55,000 nucleotides of DNA, from positions 1,977,501-2,032,500 of the forward strand of contig JACVTC010000005.1 in assembly GCA_016946835.1 (NCBI GenBank), written 5' to 3'. Origin of the DNA: Neocallimastix lanati (nom. inval.) (taxonomy: Eukaryota > Neocallimastigomycota > Neocallimastigomycetes > Neocallimastigales > Neocallimastigaceae). The notes beneath the pieces were generated by a model. The model had not been told where the DNA came from. It saw nothing but the letters and a program-made list of their open reading frames with translations, and did not search any database. A program made the position numbers and the translations under genes. Below are positions 1 through 13,291 of this stretch, piece by piece (position 1 is the first letter of the stretch; every line of letters begins with the position of its first letter).

Positions 1-48
1 AAAAATAAAATTATTTAATAATTTATTAATTAAAAACAAATTACTTAC

Positions 49-60
49 TACAAATATAAC
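49..60 (-). other. FIGNL1: 12-nt microexon of FIGNL1 (encodes VIFV, start of Walker B)
   Basis: On the minus strand the sequence ending in CTTTTAG (61-67) is followed by 12 nt, then the donor GTAAGTAA at 48-41. The 12 nt read Val-Ile-Phe-Val in phase 0 after the preceding exon (...HQPS, ending at 191). Family knowledge expects VIF[IV]DEID here, so DEID should open the next exon, to the left of the window. The 130-nt intron 190-61 begins GTAATATTT, which would also read VIF but then runs into a non-homologous sequence. Confidence 0.75.
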
Positions 61-70
61 CTAAAAGGAG

Positions 71-103
<33 letters not shown>

Positions 104-360
104 AAAAATTAAATAAATGTATGCATATATAAATATTATAAATTTTATTAAATTAAAAATTGTTATATTTATTGATTTATTAAATATTACAGATGGTTGA
201 TGAACTCTTGCAACAGCGAATAGTGCTCTAACCATTTTTTCACCTTCACCAATCCATTTCGAGGTTAATGATGAACTACTTATATTAAAGAAAGTAGCAC
301 CTGATTGACTAGCAATACATTTTCCAATTAAAGTTTTACCAGTACCAGGTGGACTTTATG

Positions 361-407
<47 letters not shown>

Positions 408-897
408 TTAATTTAATATTAATCATAATTTTTCAATAATTATTATTAACTTTGCTAAAAAAAAAATAATGAATATATAATTAATTTAATTAATTGAATT
501 AAATTATTTACCCATATAATAATAAACCTTTAGGGGGTCCTCTTAATCCTGTAAATATATCAGGTCTTTGCATTGGCCAAATAACAGACTATATTTATCA
601 TAAGAGTTAAAATTTATTTAAAGTTAATAAAATATACATTTATATAATTTTTTTTTTTATCTTATTACTAACTTCCATAATTGTTGACTTTGCATGATCT
701 AATCCTGCTATATCATCCCTAAATAATATTTAAAATAAAATAAATATAAATAAATTAAATAATATATATATATATATTATGTATATAATTATTTCAATAA
801 CTTACCAAGTAATAGTTGGTGTTTTATCTAGCATTTCATTCATAATCATTTCTATCATTTTTGGTTCAATATTTTTTAATCGTTCATCTACTTCTTC

Positions 898-942
<45 letters not shown>

Positions 943-1403
943 GTTTGAATACTGCCTTCCGGATCCTGAATTCAAGTAATAACTAATTATTTTTATTATA
1001 TGTTATATAATAATAATAGTGATAAGCATTTTAATATAAAATGATTTATTATTATTACTATTATTATTATTATTAATAAAAAAAATAATAATAATAATAA
1101 ATAAATACCCATATTTTTTAGTTATTTCTTCTTCATCTGTTGTTTCATTCTTTTTATTAATTAAGGGAGAAACAAATTTCTGTCGATTGCCAGAAGTTCC
1201 AAGTGTTCGTTTACGATTACCCATATTATTATTACTATTATTTATACCATATGGAATTTTTTTATTATGATAATTGTTATCAATATTATTGTTATTATTG
1301 TTATAGCCTGTATTGATATTACAATTGTTCGAATTATTATACATGTTGTTATTTGAATATGAATTATTACGATTGTTATTGTAACCATATGAATTAATAA
1401 TTC

Positions 1404-1461
<58 letters not shown>

Positions 1462-2811
1462 GCTGTTATAACTATATGAATAATTGCTATTATATTTATT
1501 TTTTGAATTATAACGATTAGACACGGAGTTATTATTACAACCGCCTATATCATTATTATATGGATTATGACCTTCTTCCTTCATCCTTTGATTAATACTC
1601 TTATTTGAAAAAATTATATAAACATATATATAAATAATATAAATATATATATATAATTAATGAAATCATATATAATCATATTATTCAAAATATTAATATT
1701 AATTATTAGCTTACTAATTGCACTTTGGCACTTTTAAATGAATTTTCAAAAGGACATCTTACTGCATCATCACTAATTTTCTTAATAAAAAGAAAATATA
1801 TATATATATATAAATATTAATAAAAAATATATTGTATAATTTTTATATAATTATAGGTGTTTTTTATTTTTGTATTTACTCTTTTTAATGTATTTTGATT
1901 TTTGGTATATTTATTAGTTATATTTATATCAGATTTATTATTTGAATAATGAATATTTTCATTGCTATCAAAAAGAATGTCCGTATCATTAAGAATATCC
2001 ATTAAATTAACATCATCAATATTACCTTTAATGCTTGATGAATTCGAATTATTTTTATTGATATTTATATTATTACTGTTAGAATTTTGTCTTCGAGTGG
2101 AAAGATGACTATTTTGTTCATATGAATTATTTAATACTTTAGATTCATTATCAATTTTCATATTATTACTTTTATCAATATTATTCTTCGAAATTGTTTG
2201 AACTTCATTATTATCAAAATTTAATTTATCTAAAACATCTTTAAAAGTTTTTAAATTTGGTAAAATTGGCTCATTGATAATTGGAATTTTCTAAATTATT
2301 TTAAAGTATAATAAATTTAAATTTAATAGAATTATTAATTAAAATAGAAATATATAATATAATTACTTAATAAATAATTACTTACTAAATTCTCAATATC
2401 ACTTAATTTAAATTCCGAAGTTCTAACATTTTTTAAATTATCAATGAAACCCTTTTTTTCTTCTCTTTGTAAAATCTCTTCTATTTCTTTACTTATTGAT
2501 TTATCTATTGAAAATGTTTGAATTTTCGAAATTGTTTCATCAATTACCTTTTGAACATTATGTTGGTGGATAAGTTTTGAATATGTATTGACTTCATTTA
2601 TATTTCTATATTTTTCTTGTTGAAGTAAAAGTAAAGCATTTCTTGAATGAATGCCTTGATTTATAATTTGTGAGTATAACGAAGGTTTAAGTCCTGTACT
2701 TGCAATTCTTGGCAATTCGTTTTCAGTTCTATTCACTGTACATTGAAGCATATTATATTGCAATTGGAATATTTTTTCATTAATTAATGCATCTGTTTTT
2801 TCTGAATCCAT
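49..2811 (-). CDS. FIGNL1: Fidgetin-like 1 AAA ATPase, 5' part of gene (runs off left edge)
   Basis: The visible exons (minus strand, in order) are 2811-2386, 2290-1880, 1780-1715, 1599-1109, 955-806, 718-673, 588-512, 353-191 and 60-49. They total 1842 nt, or 614 codons, all with GT..AG introns and consistent phases. The N-terminal half is poorly conserved and Asn-rich. The segments [21 protein letters not shown] and [18 protein letters not shown] match FIGNL1. They are followed by [29 protein letters not shown], Walker [17 protein letters not shown] and [17 protein letters not shown], the FIGNL1-type AAA core. The rest of Walker B, sensor and C-terminal Vps4 regions lie beyond base 1. FIGNL1 family proteins are hexameric ATPases that remodel RAD51 filaments in homologous recombination. 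Exon 955-806 has an AAT-encoded Asn run and a less certain acceptor; the alternative at about 966 would break the frame. The start at 2811 is preceded by an A-rich context. It is divergently placed from the importin gene. Confidence 0.92.
361..405. repeat. (AAT)n microsatellite in FIGNL1 intron
   Basis: About 15 AAT units lie in the intron 511-354, next to its 3' splice site (AG at 355-354 on the minus strand). Confidence 0.9.
1405..1462. repeat. (ATT)n microsatellite coding for a poly-Asn run in FIGNL1
   Basis: About 19 ATT units on the plus strand read as AAT (Asn) in the 1599-1109 exon. The surrounding exon is also rich in Asn, Ser and Tyr. This looks like an expanded trinucleotide tract tolerated in a disordered linker ahead of the AAA domain. 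Confidence 0.85.
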
Positions 2812-4446
2812 TTTTTTAATTAAAATTTAATTTTTTTTGCTAATAATAAATTAAATAAAATTTAAAAAATATTTCAAACAAATGATATATTTAATAGATT
2901 TCACTTCAAATATATATATATTCAATAATGATATTTTAAAAATTCATCGTATAGAAGAAAAATTATAATTTAATTTATTGTAAAATAGATAGTAAATAGT
3001 TAAATAATTTAAAAGTAAATTAAAAATTATTGAAAGAATAAGAAAAATAAAATTAAAAATTAAAAATGTATATTATTATTTTATATTTGTAAAAAAAATA
3101 AAAATAAAAATAAAATAAAGTACATATAAAATTAATTTTAGTAATTAAGATTCTTCACAAGTTAAATAAGTTTATAGTTTATATATATTTATAATGTACT
3201 CAATTATTCAAAGTATATTATTTTAAATATAATTTAAAAATAATTCATAAATTTATTATTATTTCGTATTTTATAAATATATATATATATATAAATTATA
3301 GATTAATTAAACAAATTACAATTTCAATAATATATATTTAATAATAAATTCATTTAAAATTTCAAATTAAGATTTCATAATTCATAAGTTTAAATATTTT
3401 ATTATAAAAGAATAAATTTTTATTCCATGAAATATAGTTAATATATATATATGTATATTTTATATTTTTGTTTCAAATAATATATGATAAATCAATATTA
3501 ATATAAAAATAAACTAAAATCAAATATATATATATAATATTTTATTAAAAATTTGACATAATGTTTTAATACGTACCCTAATTATTATGTATGTGTATAT
3601 TATACAAAAATCCAATTATTATATTAATATATAGCTATTGAATTATAAATTATCTAAATATTTCTAATTTATATTATTATTCTAATTCTTTAATACTTAT
3701 TTACAGATGCATTTAAACTTGTGTTTTTTGATTTTTTTATAGACTAGGATTAACAAGAGGATATTATCAGATTATCAGACTCTCACTAGATTCTATACCA
3801 TACCGTTTCAATGTCAACAGGGACCTCTATCTTTGCAAGGCTAATATGAAAAACATTCCTTATTCATCGCTTTATAGGACAAATTTCTTTTTAGTGAACT
3901 TTTTAACCGTCATCGAGAGATGAACAATTATACTAATATTCTCACAAATCAAGTGCAAACAATTATTTTATCTCGGAATAAGAATGATTACCATGGAGAG
4001 CGAACCCAACTTCATTTATATTGAAAAACACCCTTGGAGGATGAAAATCACCCCGTATAAATTCAACAATTTGTTAAGTCACTAAAAAAATAATTAAAAA
4101 GGGAAATGAAATATTAAAAAATTTATGATAAAGTAGCTAAACTAGAAAAACCAGCATATATTATACTAACCACCAGGACAAAAACTGGATAGAAGTAGTA
4201 TCCATAAAACATAAAAATATTTTATATGATTTAATTTTAATTAAATTAATTAACTTCAATATATTTATAATATATTTTTCATATAATTATAATATATTTA
4301 TTTAATTGATTTACAAAGAATAGTATAAAAGAAATTTTTATTTTTAAAAAATTATTTTTTTTTTTATTATTATTAGTATTTTTTTTTATTAAAAGAAGGG
4401 CGAAAATTAAACAAGTAAACTAATTTACTTATAGAAAGTAATGTAG

Positions 4447-4478
<32 letters not shown>

Positions 4479-4757
4479 AATTAAATTTATTAAATATAAA
4501 ATATTTAAATTTTATAAAATTAAATATAAGTTTATTTAATTAACTGTTTTAATAAAATTTTTAATTATTTTTTTATATAAAGATTGAAGATAAAATATAA
4601 TATTAAGATAGAAATTAAATATATTTTCAATATATATCTTTATATATATATTACTTTTTTAATAAATAAAAGAAACGAAATAAATATTTCATTAAAAACT
4701 TTAATGTATTATCTGAAGACTTCAATAATATCATAATTGTAGTAAAATTTATAAAAC
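2812..4757. other. Divergent intergenic region between FIGNL1 and importin-13 genes
   Basis: It is very AT-rich and should hold both promoters. No clear regulatory motif can be separated from the AT background. It contains the unidentified coding relic at 3747-4085 and A/T homopolymers (for example 4447-4475). Confidence 0.6.
3747..4085 (+). pseudogene. Unidentified decayed coding relic, one in-frame TGA
   Basis: This is an island of visibly higher GC in very AT-rich surroundings. One plus-strand frame stays open for 112 codons except for a single TGA at 3921-3923, ending at TAA 4083-4085. It has mixed, protein-like residue use (for example RLSLDSIPYRFNVNRDLY and MESEPNFIYIEKHPW). There is no start codon in a good context and the 5' end fades into AT sequence. 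I do not recognise the family. It could be a worn piece of a transposable element or of a host gene. The downstream stretch to about 4200 also shows short open pieces (KVAKLEKPAYIILT) in other frames, suggesting further frameshifts. Confidence 0.4.
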
Positions 4758-5134
4758 ATGAATAATAATCAAATTTATACAAACATTCCATCCGTGGGAG
4801 AAGTTGAAAATGTATGAAATAAATTATAGATTTTTATTCAATAGTATTAAATAAATTGTTTCAAATATGGTTTATATAAATTTATATTTGTATATTTTTT
4901 TCTTCAATAAAATATTTTTATTTAGTTTAAAGAATACTATTTCAAAAAAAAAAAAATCAAAAATTGAAAATACTCTTACTTTTTTTTATAATAATAAAAA
5001 ATTTGCTTAATAACCTTATATAAAAATTATTATTGAAAATGAAATATTATTAATTTAGCTAAAGCAATTCTTAATGAAGAAAATTTTAACGACAAAAAAA
5101 ATAATATCATTTAAATAATAATAATAAAGAAATA

Positions 5135-5171
<37 letters not shown>

Positions 5172-5280
5172 GAAAAAATAATAAAAATCAATAAAAAATA
5201 ATAATAAAGGAAAAAGATAAAAGTACAAGAAAAAAAAAATAATAATAATAAAATCCAATTAAATAATAATAATAATAATG

Positions 5281-5340
<60 letters not shown>

Positions 5341-5788
5341 GTAAAAAGCTTTTTGAAAAATTAAAAAGTGTATATATATTTAAATAATAATAATTAAATT
5401 AGTTATATCAATTGAATAAAAGAAAAATTGTAAATTGTTTTCATTGATTAAATTTTCCAATATAATATTAATAATTTATTTATATATGTAATATAACTGA
5501 AAATTTTAATCTATTAATATTAAAAAAAAAAAAAAGGTTATTAAACAATTTTATGAATGTTATGAAGCAGAAATTAGAAAGCCAGCAGAACATTGGCTTC
5601 ATGAACTACAAAAGCAACCATACGCATGGAGACTTTCTTCAGAATTACTTAATTCAATGGTAAATAAGTTTAATCGAACATTTGAATATTTAAATTAGTT
5701 CTACATTTATTATTTATTATTTATTTATATTTATTTATTATTTATTATTTATTTATTATTTATTATTATTAATTATTATTATTATTAA

Positions 5789-5819
<31 letters not shown>

Positions 5820-8800
5820 TATATCATTGTTATTATTATAATATCCTTTCAACTATTATTTTTATTGTTCTTTTAATTTAAAAATGAACAATAAAGGTAA
5901 TATAAATTTTATTAATTTATAATTATAATATTTTAAAAGCCTAAAAGAATATTATATATTTTTATAATAAATATAAATATTATATACTTAATTTAAATAT
6001 AAATATATTAATGCTGTAGCAAGTAAGTTCACAATTCTTTGGTGCACATACATTTCAAGTTAAAATCCTAAGAGATTGGTAAACCTTCATTTTTTTCCTT
6101 ATTGTTATTTTAATTATTAATATAAACATATATAAAATATGTAGATTTTAAATTTGATATTTTAAATATATATTTATAATTATTAAATTAGGAATACATT
6201 ACAACCTGATGAAATTATTCCTCTTAAAAATGAATTAATATCATGGATTAAAAAATATTCAAGTAGTACTCAAATTGTATTAACAAAATTATGTCTAGCT
6301 GTAAATTATCTTATATTTTTTTAATGTCCAATAATACCAGATCATTACAAATAGTTCAATTTTTAATTATAATTTATTCAAAACTTTTTATAAGCTTACA
6401 TCATTTGCATTACAGGCATCACCGGAATTATGGCCAAATTTTATTCCATCATTTATTAATGATATTAATGTAGAAGTTCAAAGACCTGATTTAGATGATA
6501 ATGCAAAATTAAATTTAGAATTAGCAAAACTTGAATTTTTGACAGTTGTTCCTGAACAAGTCTCAACTGCAGAACTTTTAACCAATAGAAAGTATATATA
6601 TTTAAAATAAATTATAATAATAATGACTTTCATAATATTATATGTTTATCAATAATATTATATAATATTTCAATAATTTGTATAGAGGGAAGATTCAAAA
6701 TGAATTATCTTCAGGATTTTTAATTGTTTTAAATCTCTTAAATGATATTTTATCTATTAAAGAAAAAAATGAATCAATAATTAAGTTACAACAAAAAAGT
6801 TTAAAATGTCTACAATCATGGATTCAATATGATGCCCCAATATCGTAAATATATAAATATAATTAATTATTTAATAAATAAAAACAAATAATTGATAAAA
6901 ATAATTATTTAAACAATATATATTTATATAAATATATATATTTATTATGTGTATTATTAAATATTTAGAACATTAGAATCGATTATAAATTCTACAATAA
7001 ATGCATTATTAGAAGTTGAAAATTTCCAACCTGCTGCTGAAGTTTTGATTGAGCTATTAACACACTCTTCATCTAAAAAATTTGAAAAAACATTATGTGA
7101 TAATATACTAAAAACAATAACTACAGGATGGATTTACAATGAATTTAATAATACTATCGAAAGTAATTAAGTCACATAAATTGATTTAATATAAATTAAT
7201 AATAAATACTCTATAATATTTATTATTAATTATATAAAAATATATAATAAAATAAAATTTTAGATGAAGATGAAGAAGGTGCAAGAGTTATATGTAAATT
7301 GATGACTACATTAGGAGAAGAATTTACAGAATATATTACTGTTAACTTCTTAAGACCAGATATTATTACATATTTAAAGATGATGATGGCTTGTACAGCA
7401 TTTCCAGGTTATCCTGCCATTGATCAAGATATAACGTAAATTTTTATTTTTAAAATAAATATTATATAATTAAGATCTACATTTAATTAAATAATTGGTT
7501 TATTAATTTAAAATGTAATATCTATTTTAATAGTGATACAACATATAATTTCTGGTTTAATTTAACAGAAATCATTGAAGATCCTTACGTTGTACCACTT
7601 CCGAAAACTAATGATTTTAAAGATGAAGAAGATGTACTTATTTTTAGAAGTCAACCTTTATCATCTGGTTCATTATTAACACCAGAACAAGGGTTACAGA
7701 TTAGAAATGCAAGTATAGAAGTATTTAGTCAATTAATGGAAATTATTAGACAAAAGATGCAATATCCAACTGATGAGGATAAAAAATCTTGGAAGAGAGG
7801 TATTATCTTATATTATTTTAAAAAAAATAAAAATAAAAATTATAATTTATTATTAAAATTTAATCATATATTATAGAAAATTATGAAAATTTTAATGCAT
7901 CAAGAAGAGAAGCAGGAGATACTATTATTGCTATATATTCTATAGTTAAAGATCAATCTTTAGAGCATTTAATTAATTTATGTAGGGACGAATTAATTAA
8001 AATATATAATGGAAATCCAAATTGGCAAGTTCGTATTCTTAAAAAATCTCAAAGTATTGCAAATTTAATAAATTAATAATATTAATAATTAATATAAATT
8101 GACATATAAAATATACATATATATGCAATAAATTCAAATTTCAAGGTTTTAGAATCAAGTTTACAATGTTTAAAAGCAATATCCGAAGCAATTGATATGA
8201 AAGAAAATATTTATATTTCCAAATTATTTAGTGATGAAATATTTAAAAATATTTGCAATTTACCAAAGGATAATTTTGATAGAGTAAAAATTACTACATT
8301 AAATTTAATAGGTAAAATATAATGATGAAAGAGAATGAAAATAAAAATATATTTGTATTCAAAAGTGTTTTTAAAATATTAATATATATATATGAATGAT
8401 TAAATTTAAATATATAAGCATCTTATGCTGAATGGTTAAAATATCATGAAACATTTATACCAAGTGTTATGGACTTTATTATTACAAGTATTTCCCAGCC
8501 ATTATTATTATTACCTGCTTCAAAAGCATTTTTAGAAGTTTGTAATCATTGCAAAAAATCATTAGTAAACTTTATTGATGCTTTGGTTAATATTTATATG
8601 CAGCTTCCTGATTCGATTGTAATAAAAATGCTTAATAATATAAAATTATTAAATTCAGTCATTATAGTAACTTTTATGACGTTACTAAATATGATAGAAC
8701 GTGTTTTATATATTTATTTTTATTTTATTTCTATTTTATTTGTATTTTTTCAAATATAAAATAGCAAAGAGAACGATCAAGAATTGTTCAAGCTTTAGCA

Positions 8801-9291
8801 GAAGTACTACAAACACTTCCAAATGAACGATCTGTTCCAATTATGCTAGTAATACAAAATAATCTTCAAGAAAAAATTAAAGAAACTTTAATAAAAATAA
8901 ATAATGTAAGCATTTAATATATATTATATTATAATAATTATTTTTAAATGTCATAGCTAACAAATCTAAAAACAGACTGGTGAGCAAAGTAAATACAAAG
9001 AACTTGTTGAAACACAAATTAATCATATGGTTGCCTTTGCTAAAGGTATTATCCCACCAGATGAAAATAGTTTTGTCGATTTAGCAGAACAAGTTGAATA
9101 TGAAACAAAAATTAAAAAAGAAAGTAAACTTGAATTAACTCAAGAGCAATTCCAGCAATTTGAAATATTATCAAATGATTGTTATGAAATTATTGAAATG
9201 ATATTAAGATTATATACTAATGATTATGATGTTATACCTGTAAGTACTTAATTATCAATATTAATTTAATATTAATTATGACAATAATAGA

Positions 9292-9322
<31 letters not shown>

Positions 9323-10459
9323 TAATTATTATTATTATTATTATTATTATTTAATTAGTATTAATTAATAAAATCTAAAATTATAATTATTGGTATCAAT
9401 TTTCATTTAGGCTGTTTCTCAATTCATTAAATTCTCATTTAGAAGTATTTTACCATTATTATCACCAAAAATGGAATTACTTACATTATTGTTAAGTTCA
9501 TGTTATGAATTATCAAAACAAAGTTATATTTTAATAATGATAAAAGACTTATTATGGGTATATTCATCATATAATCAAGATCCATGTCCATTATTAGAAA
9601 TTAACAATGATCCAATAAAAATAGATAGAAACATTGTTTTGCTTTTAACTTCAGCTACTCAAACTACCGTACAATATTTAAACACCGATATTGGTAACTT
9701 AACCTTTAGAATAATAATTTAACACATATATATTTATAACAAAAACAAAAGTTTAGTTAATTAAATTTAATTTTCTTTAAATAATTTATTCATATTAGCT
9801 GTTTCCCAAAATAGAGATATTGTTCATTTCTTCTTTAGCATGTTAATAGAAGTAATTTTTTTACAAATTTTTAATTTTGATAACTATTTTTATATAATAA
9901 ATATTATATGAATATATAAATAATAGTTTAATTGTATACTAATAGAATGATTTATAAATTTATAATAATTTTATATATTAGTTTATAGAAATTAAACCAA
10001 CTTTATTTAAAAATCTTCAACCTGAATTACTTGAAAAAATATTTGGTTTATTATTAACTGCCTTAAAAGTTCAAGATGATAAGTTTGCATTAACTCATGT
10101 TAAAAAATTTTTGGTAAATATATTTTTTATATTACCATTTTTTATTAATTTTTAATGTGTATTTATTTTCTCTTTATTTAATTATATGTTTATATATTTG
10201 TTTGTCTGTTTTTATTTGTATATTCATAAAATTAATAAATTATTTAGATTGGATTTATCTCATGTGATAATGAGAATTCTGAACTTAGAGAAATCTCTCA
10301 TCAAATTTTGTTGATTATAGGCAATGATATAATCAGAGAAGTATTATATGTAAATATCAATGAATTAATAATATTTTTTATATATATCTAAAAGCAAACA
10401 AAACAACAACTACAGAAAAAAAAAATAATAATAATAAAATAAAAAATTCATAATAATAA

Positions 10460-10502
<43 letters not shown>

Positions 10503-10562
10503 AAATTAGAGTTTATATATTATTATTAAAAGACAAAAATTAATTCAATTTAATTTGGAAAA

Positions 10563-10604
<42 letters not shown>

Positions 10605-10952
10605 CAGGGTATTGGTGGAGGTAAACCACGTTCATTATTAAGCATATTATCTGAAATTTTATTTAGGATGAAGGCCAAATATCCAAATAATGTTAATGAA
10701 TGGTTAAACGCCTTATTATCACAAGTAAATTTATAATACAAATAGTTTTTTTTTTTTATTTTTTTTTTTTTATTATAATAATAATTTTTTTATGAAATAA
10801 ATAATAAACGTATAAAATTTAACATTTATATATTTAAATTTAAATATATATTATTAACTATCAGGATGGATTTCCATCTAAGCATGTCGATAATACAATT
10901 AAACAGCAATTTATGAAAAATGTTATGAGGTAATTTTTTTTATTAATTAATT

Positions 10953-10993
<41 letters not shown>

Positions 10994-11133
10994 GTAATAA
11001 TATATTAACTTTTTCATTTATATTATGATAATAATTAAGTACAAGACAATTCACAAAATTAAAAGCAATAGTATCTGAGTTCAGTATTAGATGTAGAAAC
11101 TTACAGGGAACGTCATTTGGTTCAGCAATTTAA
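4758..11133 (+). CDS. IPO13: Importin-13-type karyopherin beta, 21 exons
   Basis: Exons: 4758-4811, 5537-5659, 6020-6078, 6192-6300, 6416-6591, 6686-6844, 6969-7162, 7264-7435, 7534-7799, 7877-8028, 8146-8311, 8419-8618, 8765-8905, 8976-9239, 9411-9693, 9799-9851, 9982-10113, 10248-10349, 10608-10724, 10865-10929, 11046-11133. They sum to 3075 nt, 1024 aa, close to importin-13 (about 960 aa). The N-terminal importin-beta-like region carries HWLHELQKQPYAW and FFGAHTFQVKILRDW. Later matches are QKSLKCLQSWIQYDAP, ACTAFPGYPAI, SLQCLKAISEAID and a C-terminus RQFTKLKAIVSEFSIRC. Importin-13 is a bidirectional HEAT-repeat carrier that exchanges cargo at the nuclear pore. Least certain are the donor at 8619, the donor GTTCGT at 8029 and the last acceptor (11040 is also possible, giving Ser-Thr before Arg-Gln). 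Intron 1 (725 nt) holds a long AAT tract; some other introns also carry repeats. Confidence 0.92.
5268..5340. repeat. (AAT)n microsatellite in importin intron 1
   Basis: There are about 24 near-perfect AAT units in the 725-nt first intron. It is preceded by an A-rich/AAAAG tract (about 5135-5176). Confidence 0.9.
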
Positions 11134-11823
11134 CTTCATAAAATTTTTTATATTAATATAAGTTTAATTATAACCTATAATATTTATATTAAAACTATGT
11201 TATTTCTTTTCTCAAAAATCTAAATAAATTTATATAATTTGAAATTTTGTTATATTATAAAATTTCTATTACATTACAATTATTTTTAAATTTATTTATT
11301 AAAATATAAAATATAAAAGAAAGTAATTTATAAAATATTTATATTTTTAAATATATCAAATAAATCAATTGCAAATAATTCAAAAATAATCTTATATATA
11401 TAAAATATATATAATATATTTTTTTTTTTTTTTTTTTTAATTTTGTTTTGTACTTATTTATGTATTTTTAATTTTTTTTTTTTTTTTGCCTTAATATATA
11501 TTATTTTTAATGTATTTATCAATAAATATATAAAGTTTAATATATAATAATTAAAATATATTTAATTTTATTAATATAAAAAAAAAAAATAATTTAAAAT
11601 CAGCCACTAACTTGATAATAATCAAAAATTTTTAATCCAATCAAATAATTAAAATTAAAAATTTTAAATTTTAAAATATTTATTATAATTATTATTTTTT
11701 TATTTTTTTTAAATAAATTTGGTAAGGAAAAAAATTAAGGGTAATAGAATTTTGTTAAGGAATTAATATAAATAAAAAGCTAAAAACAAAAAATATAATA
11801 AGGAAAAAAAAAAAAAAAGGGAA
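11134..11823. other. Intergenic, importin-13 3' end to TSR2 start
   Basis: AT-rich with T-tracts (11418-11437, 11470-11488) and no open frame of interest. It should contain the importin terminator and the TSR2 promoter. A CCAAT occurs near 11637, but chance is likely. Confidence 0.5.
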
Positions 11824-12384
11824 ATGGCAACAAATCAAGCGAGTAATCAAGAAATTTTTGAAAAAATTGTAGAAGTTATTTTTTCAAATTGGACCGCTCT
11901 TCAATTAGCTGTTGACCATTCTTTAGCTGGTTTAAAAACTCAAGAATTCTATCAAAATTTATTTGAAGAGGTAATTAATATTTTTAAAGTATATAAAGAT
12001 CAAGTTGAAGTTTCTGATTTGAATGAAAATTTCTTAGATTTCTTTAGTGAAATTTTTAATATGGATGTTGAAGATGATTCCCCAAAACAAGTTGGTATGT
12101 TATTAGTTGATGCTTACAAGAAGACATTCATTGAAGGTGCAGGTATGGAAGTATTGAATACACTTTTATCAAAGGGAAAAAGTAATGCCAATAAATTAAG
12201 TCAAGTTCAAGGAGATGATGATGACAGTAGTGATGAAGATAATGATGTTGATAATAATGATTCTATGGAGACTGATGAAGGAACTACTTCTCAACAGCAA
12301 CCAGCTCATCATCGTGAACCAAGAAGTAAAAGAGTTGTAGATGAAGATGGTTGGGAGACAGTTACTTCTCGTCGTCGTCGTTAA
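11824..12384 (+). CDS. TSR2: Pre-rRNA-processing protein TSR2 homologue
   Basis: Single exon, 186 aa, typical of TSR2 (about 200 aa). The N-terminal WGG-type domain (residues about 8-100) includes SNWTALQLAVDHSLAG and an acidic helix region with NFLDFFSEIFN. An acidic, disordered stretch follows (about 130-155: DDDDSSDEDNDVDNND). The conserved basic C-terminus VDEDGWETVTSRRRR also matches TSR2. In yeast and human, Tsr2 is an escortin that protects eS26 and delivers it to the pre-40S subunit. The start sits after an A-tract in the favourable context GGGAAATGG. Codon use is less AT-biased than the flanks. Confidence 0.93.
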   Translation: MATNQASNQEIFEKIVEVIFSNWTALQLAVDHSLAGLKTQEFYQNLFEEVINIFKVYKDQVEVSDLNENFLDFFSEIFNMDVEDDSPKQVGMLLVDAYKKTFIEGAGMEVLNTLLSKGKSNANKLSQVQGDDDDSSDEDNDVDNNDSMETDEGTTSQQQPAHHREPRSKRVVDEDGWETVTSRRRR

Positions 12385-13291
12385 TAATTAAAGTAATAAA
12401 TATTTCATGTATTAAGTCCATTATTAATATTTTAAAAAGTAAAACTATATCGAAAAAAATTTATTTCATTACATTATTTTCATATTATATTTATCAATAT
12501 AATTAATATTAAAAATTATTCAAATAATTTTATAATATATTTTAATAGAGTATACAAATATTAAAATTTTCATTATATTTATCTAAATTAAAAATAAAAA
12601 TATTAAAATAAGAATAATAATTTTATATAAAGACATAATTGATAAAGCAATTCAATTATATAAAATTATAATTATAGATTTAATGTTTGATAAAATAATA
12701 AAATTATTACATATAAATAAAATAGAGTAAAACAAAATTAAAAGTATTATTAGTATATGTATATAAAATATACAAGTATATCACTATTTTTAAGTATTTA
12801 TTTAAATATACTATTTATTTTAAATTTAATACTATATTTATATTCGTAATATGTAATTAAATATCTCTATATTAAATATTTATTTATTTATTCAAAATTT
12901 AATAAATCATGTATTTATGAATTTATTCAAAAGTTTAAAAATTAATTTTAATTAAAAATCAAAAATTATCGAATATTTATATTAATTAAATATATATTTA
13001 TATATATTTTATTTAAAATTATTCTTTAATTATAATAGCTCATAATATAAATGTTAATAAATTCTATTAATATGTACACAATTCTATAATTTGTTTTTGA
13101 GTAATCTTTTAAAATTTTTAATCAAATATCTTAAATTACATGTAAAAAAAATTTTTTTTAATAGTTTTATTGAAGCATATTGGTTCGATATTGTAATTAA
13201 TCAAAGTATTAAATAAACTAATGGATATAAATCAAATTACATTTACTATAGATATTTATCTTAGCTGTAAATATAATAATCTTAGTTTAAA

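Noticed and set aside
5055-5258. Minus-strand frame rich in Phe and Tyr in importin intron 1
   Set aside because: It is A-tract and AAT-repeat translation inside an intron whose removal joins VEN to VIKQF in the expected importin frame.
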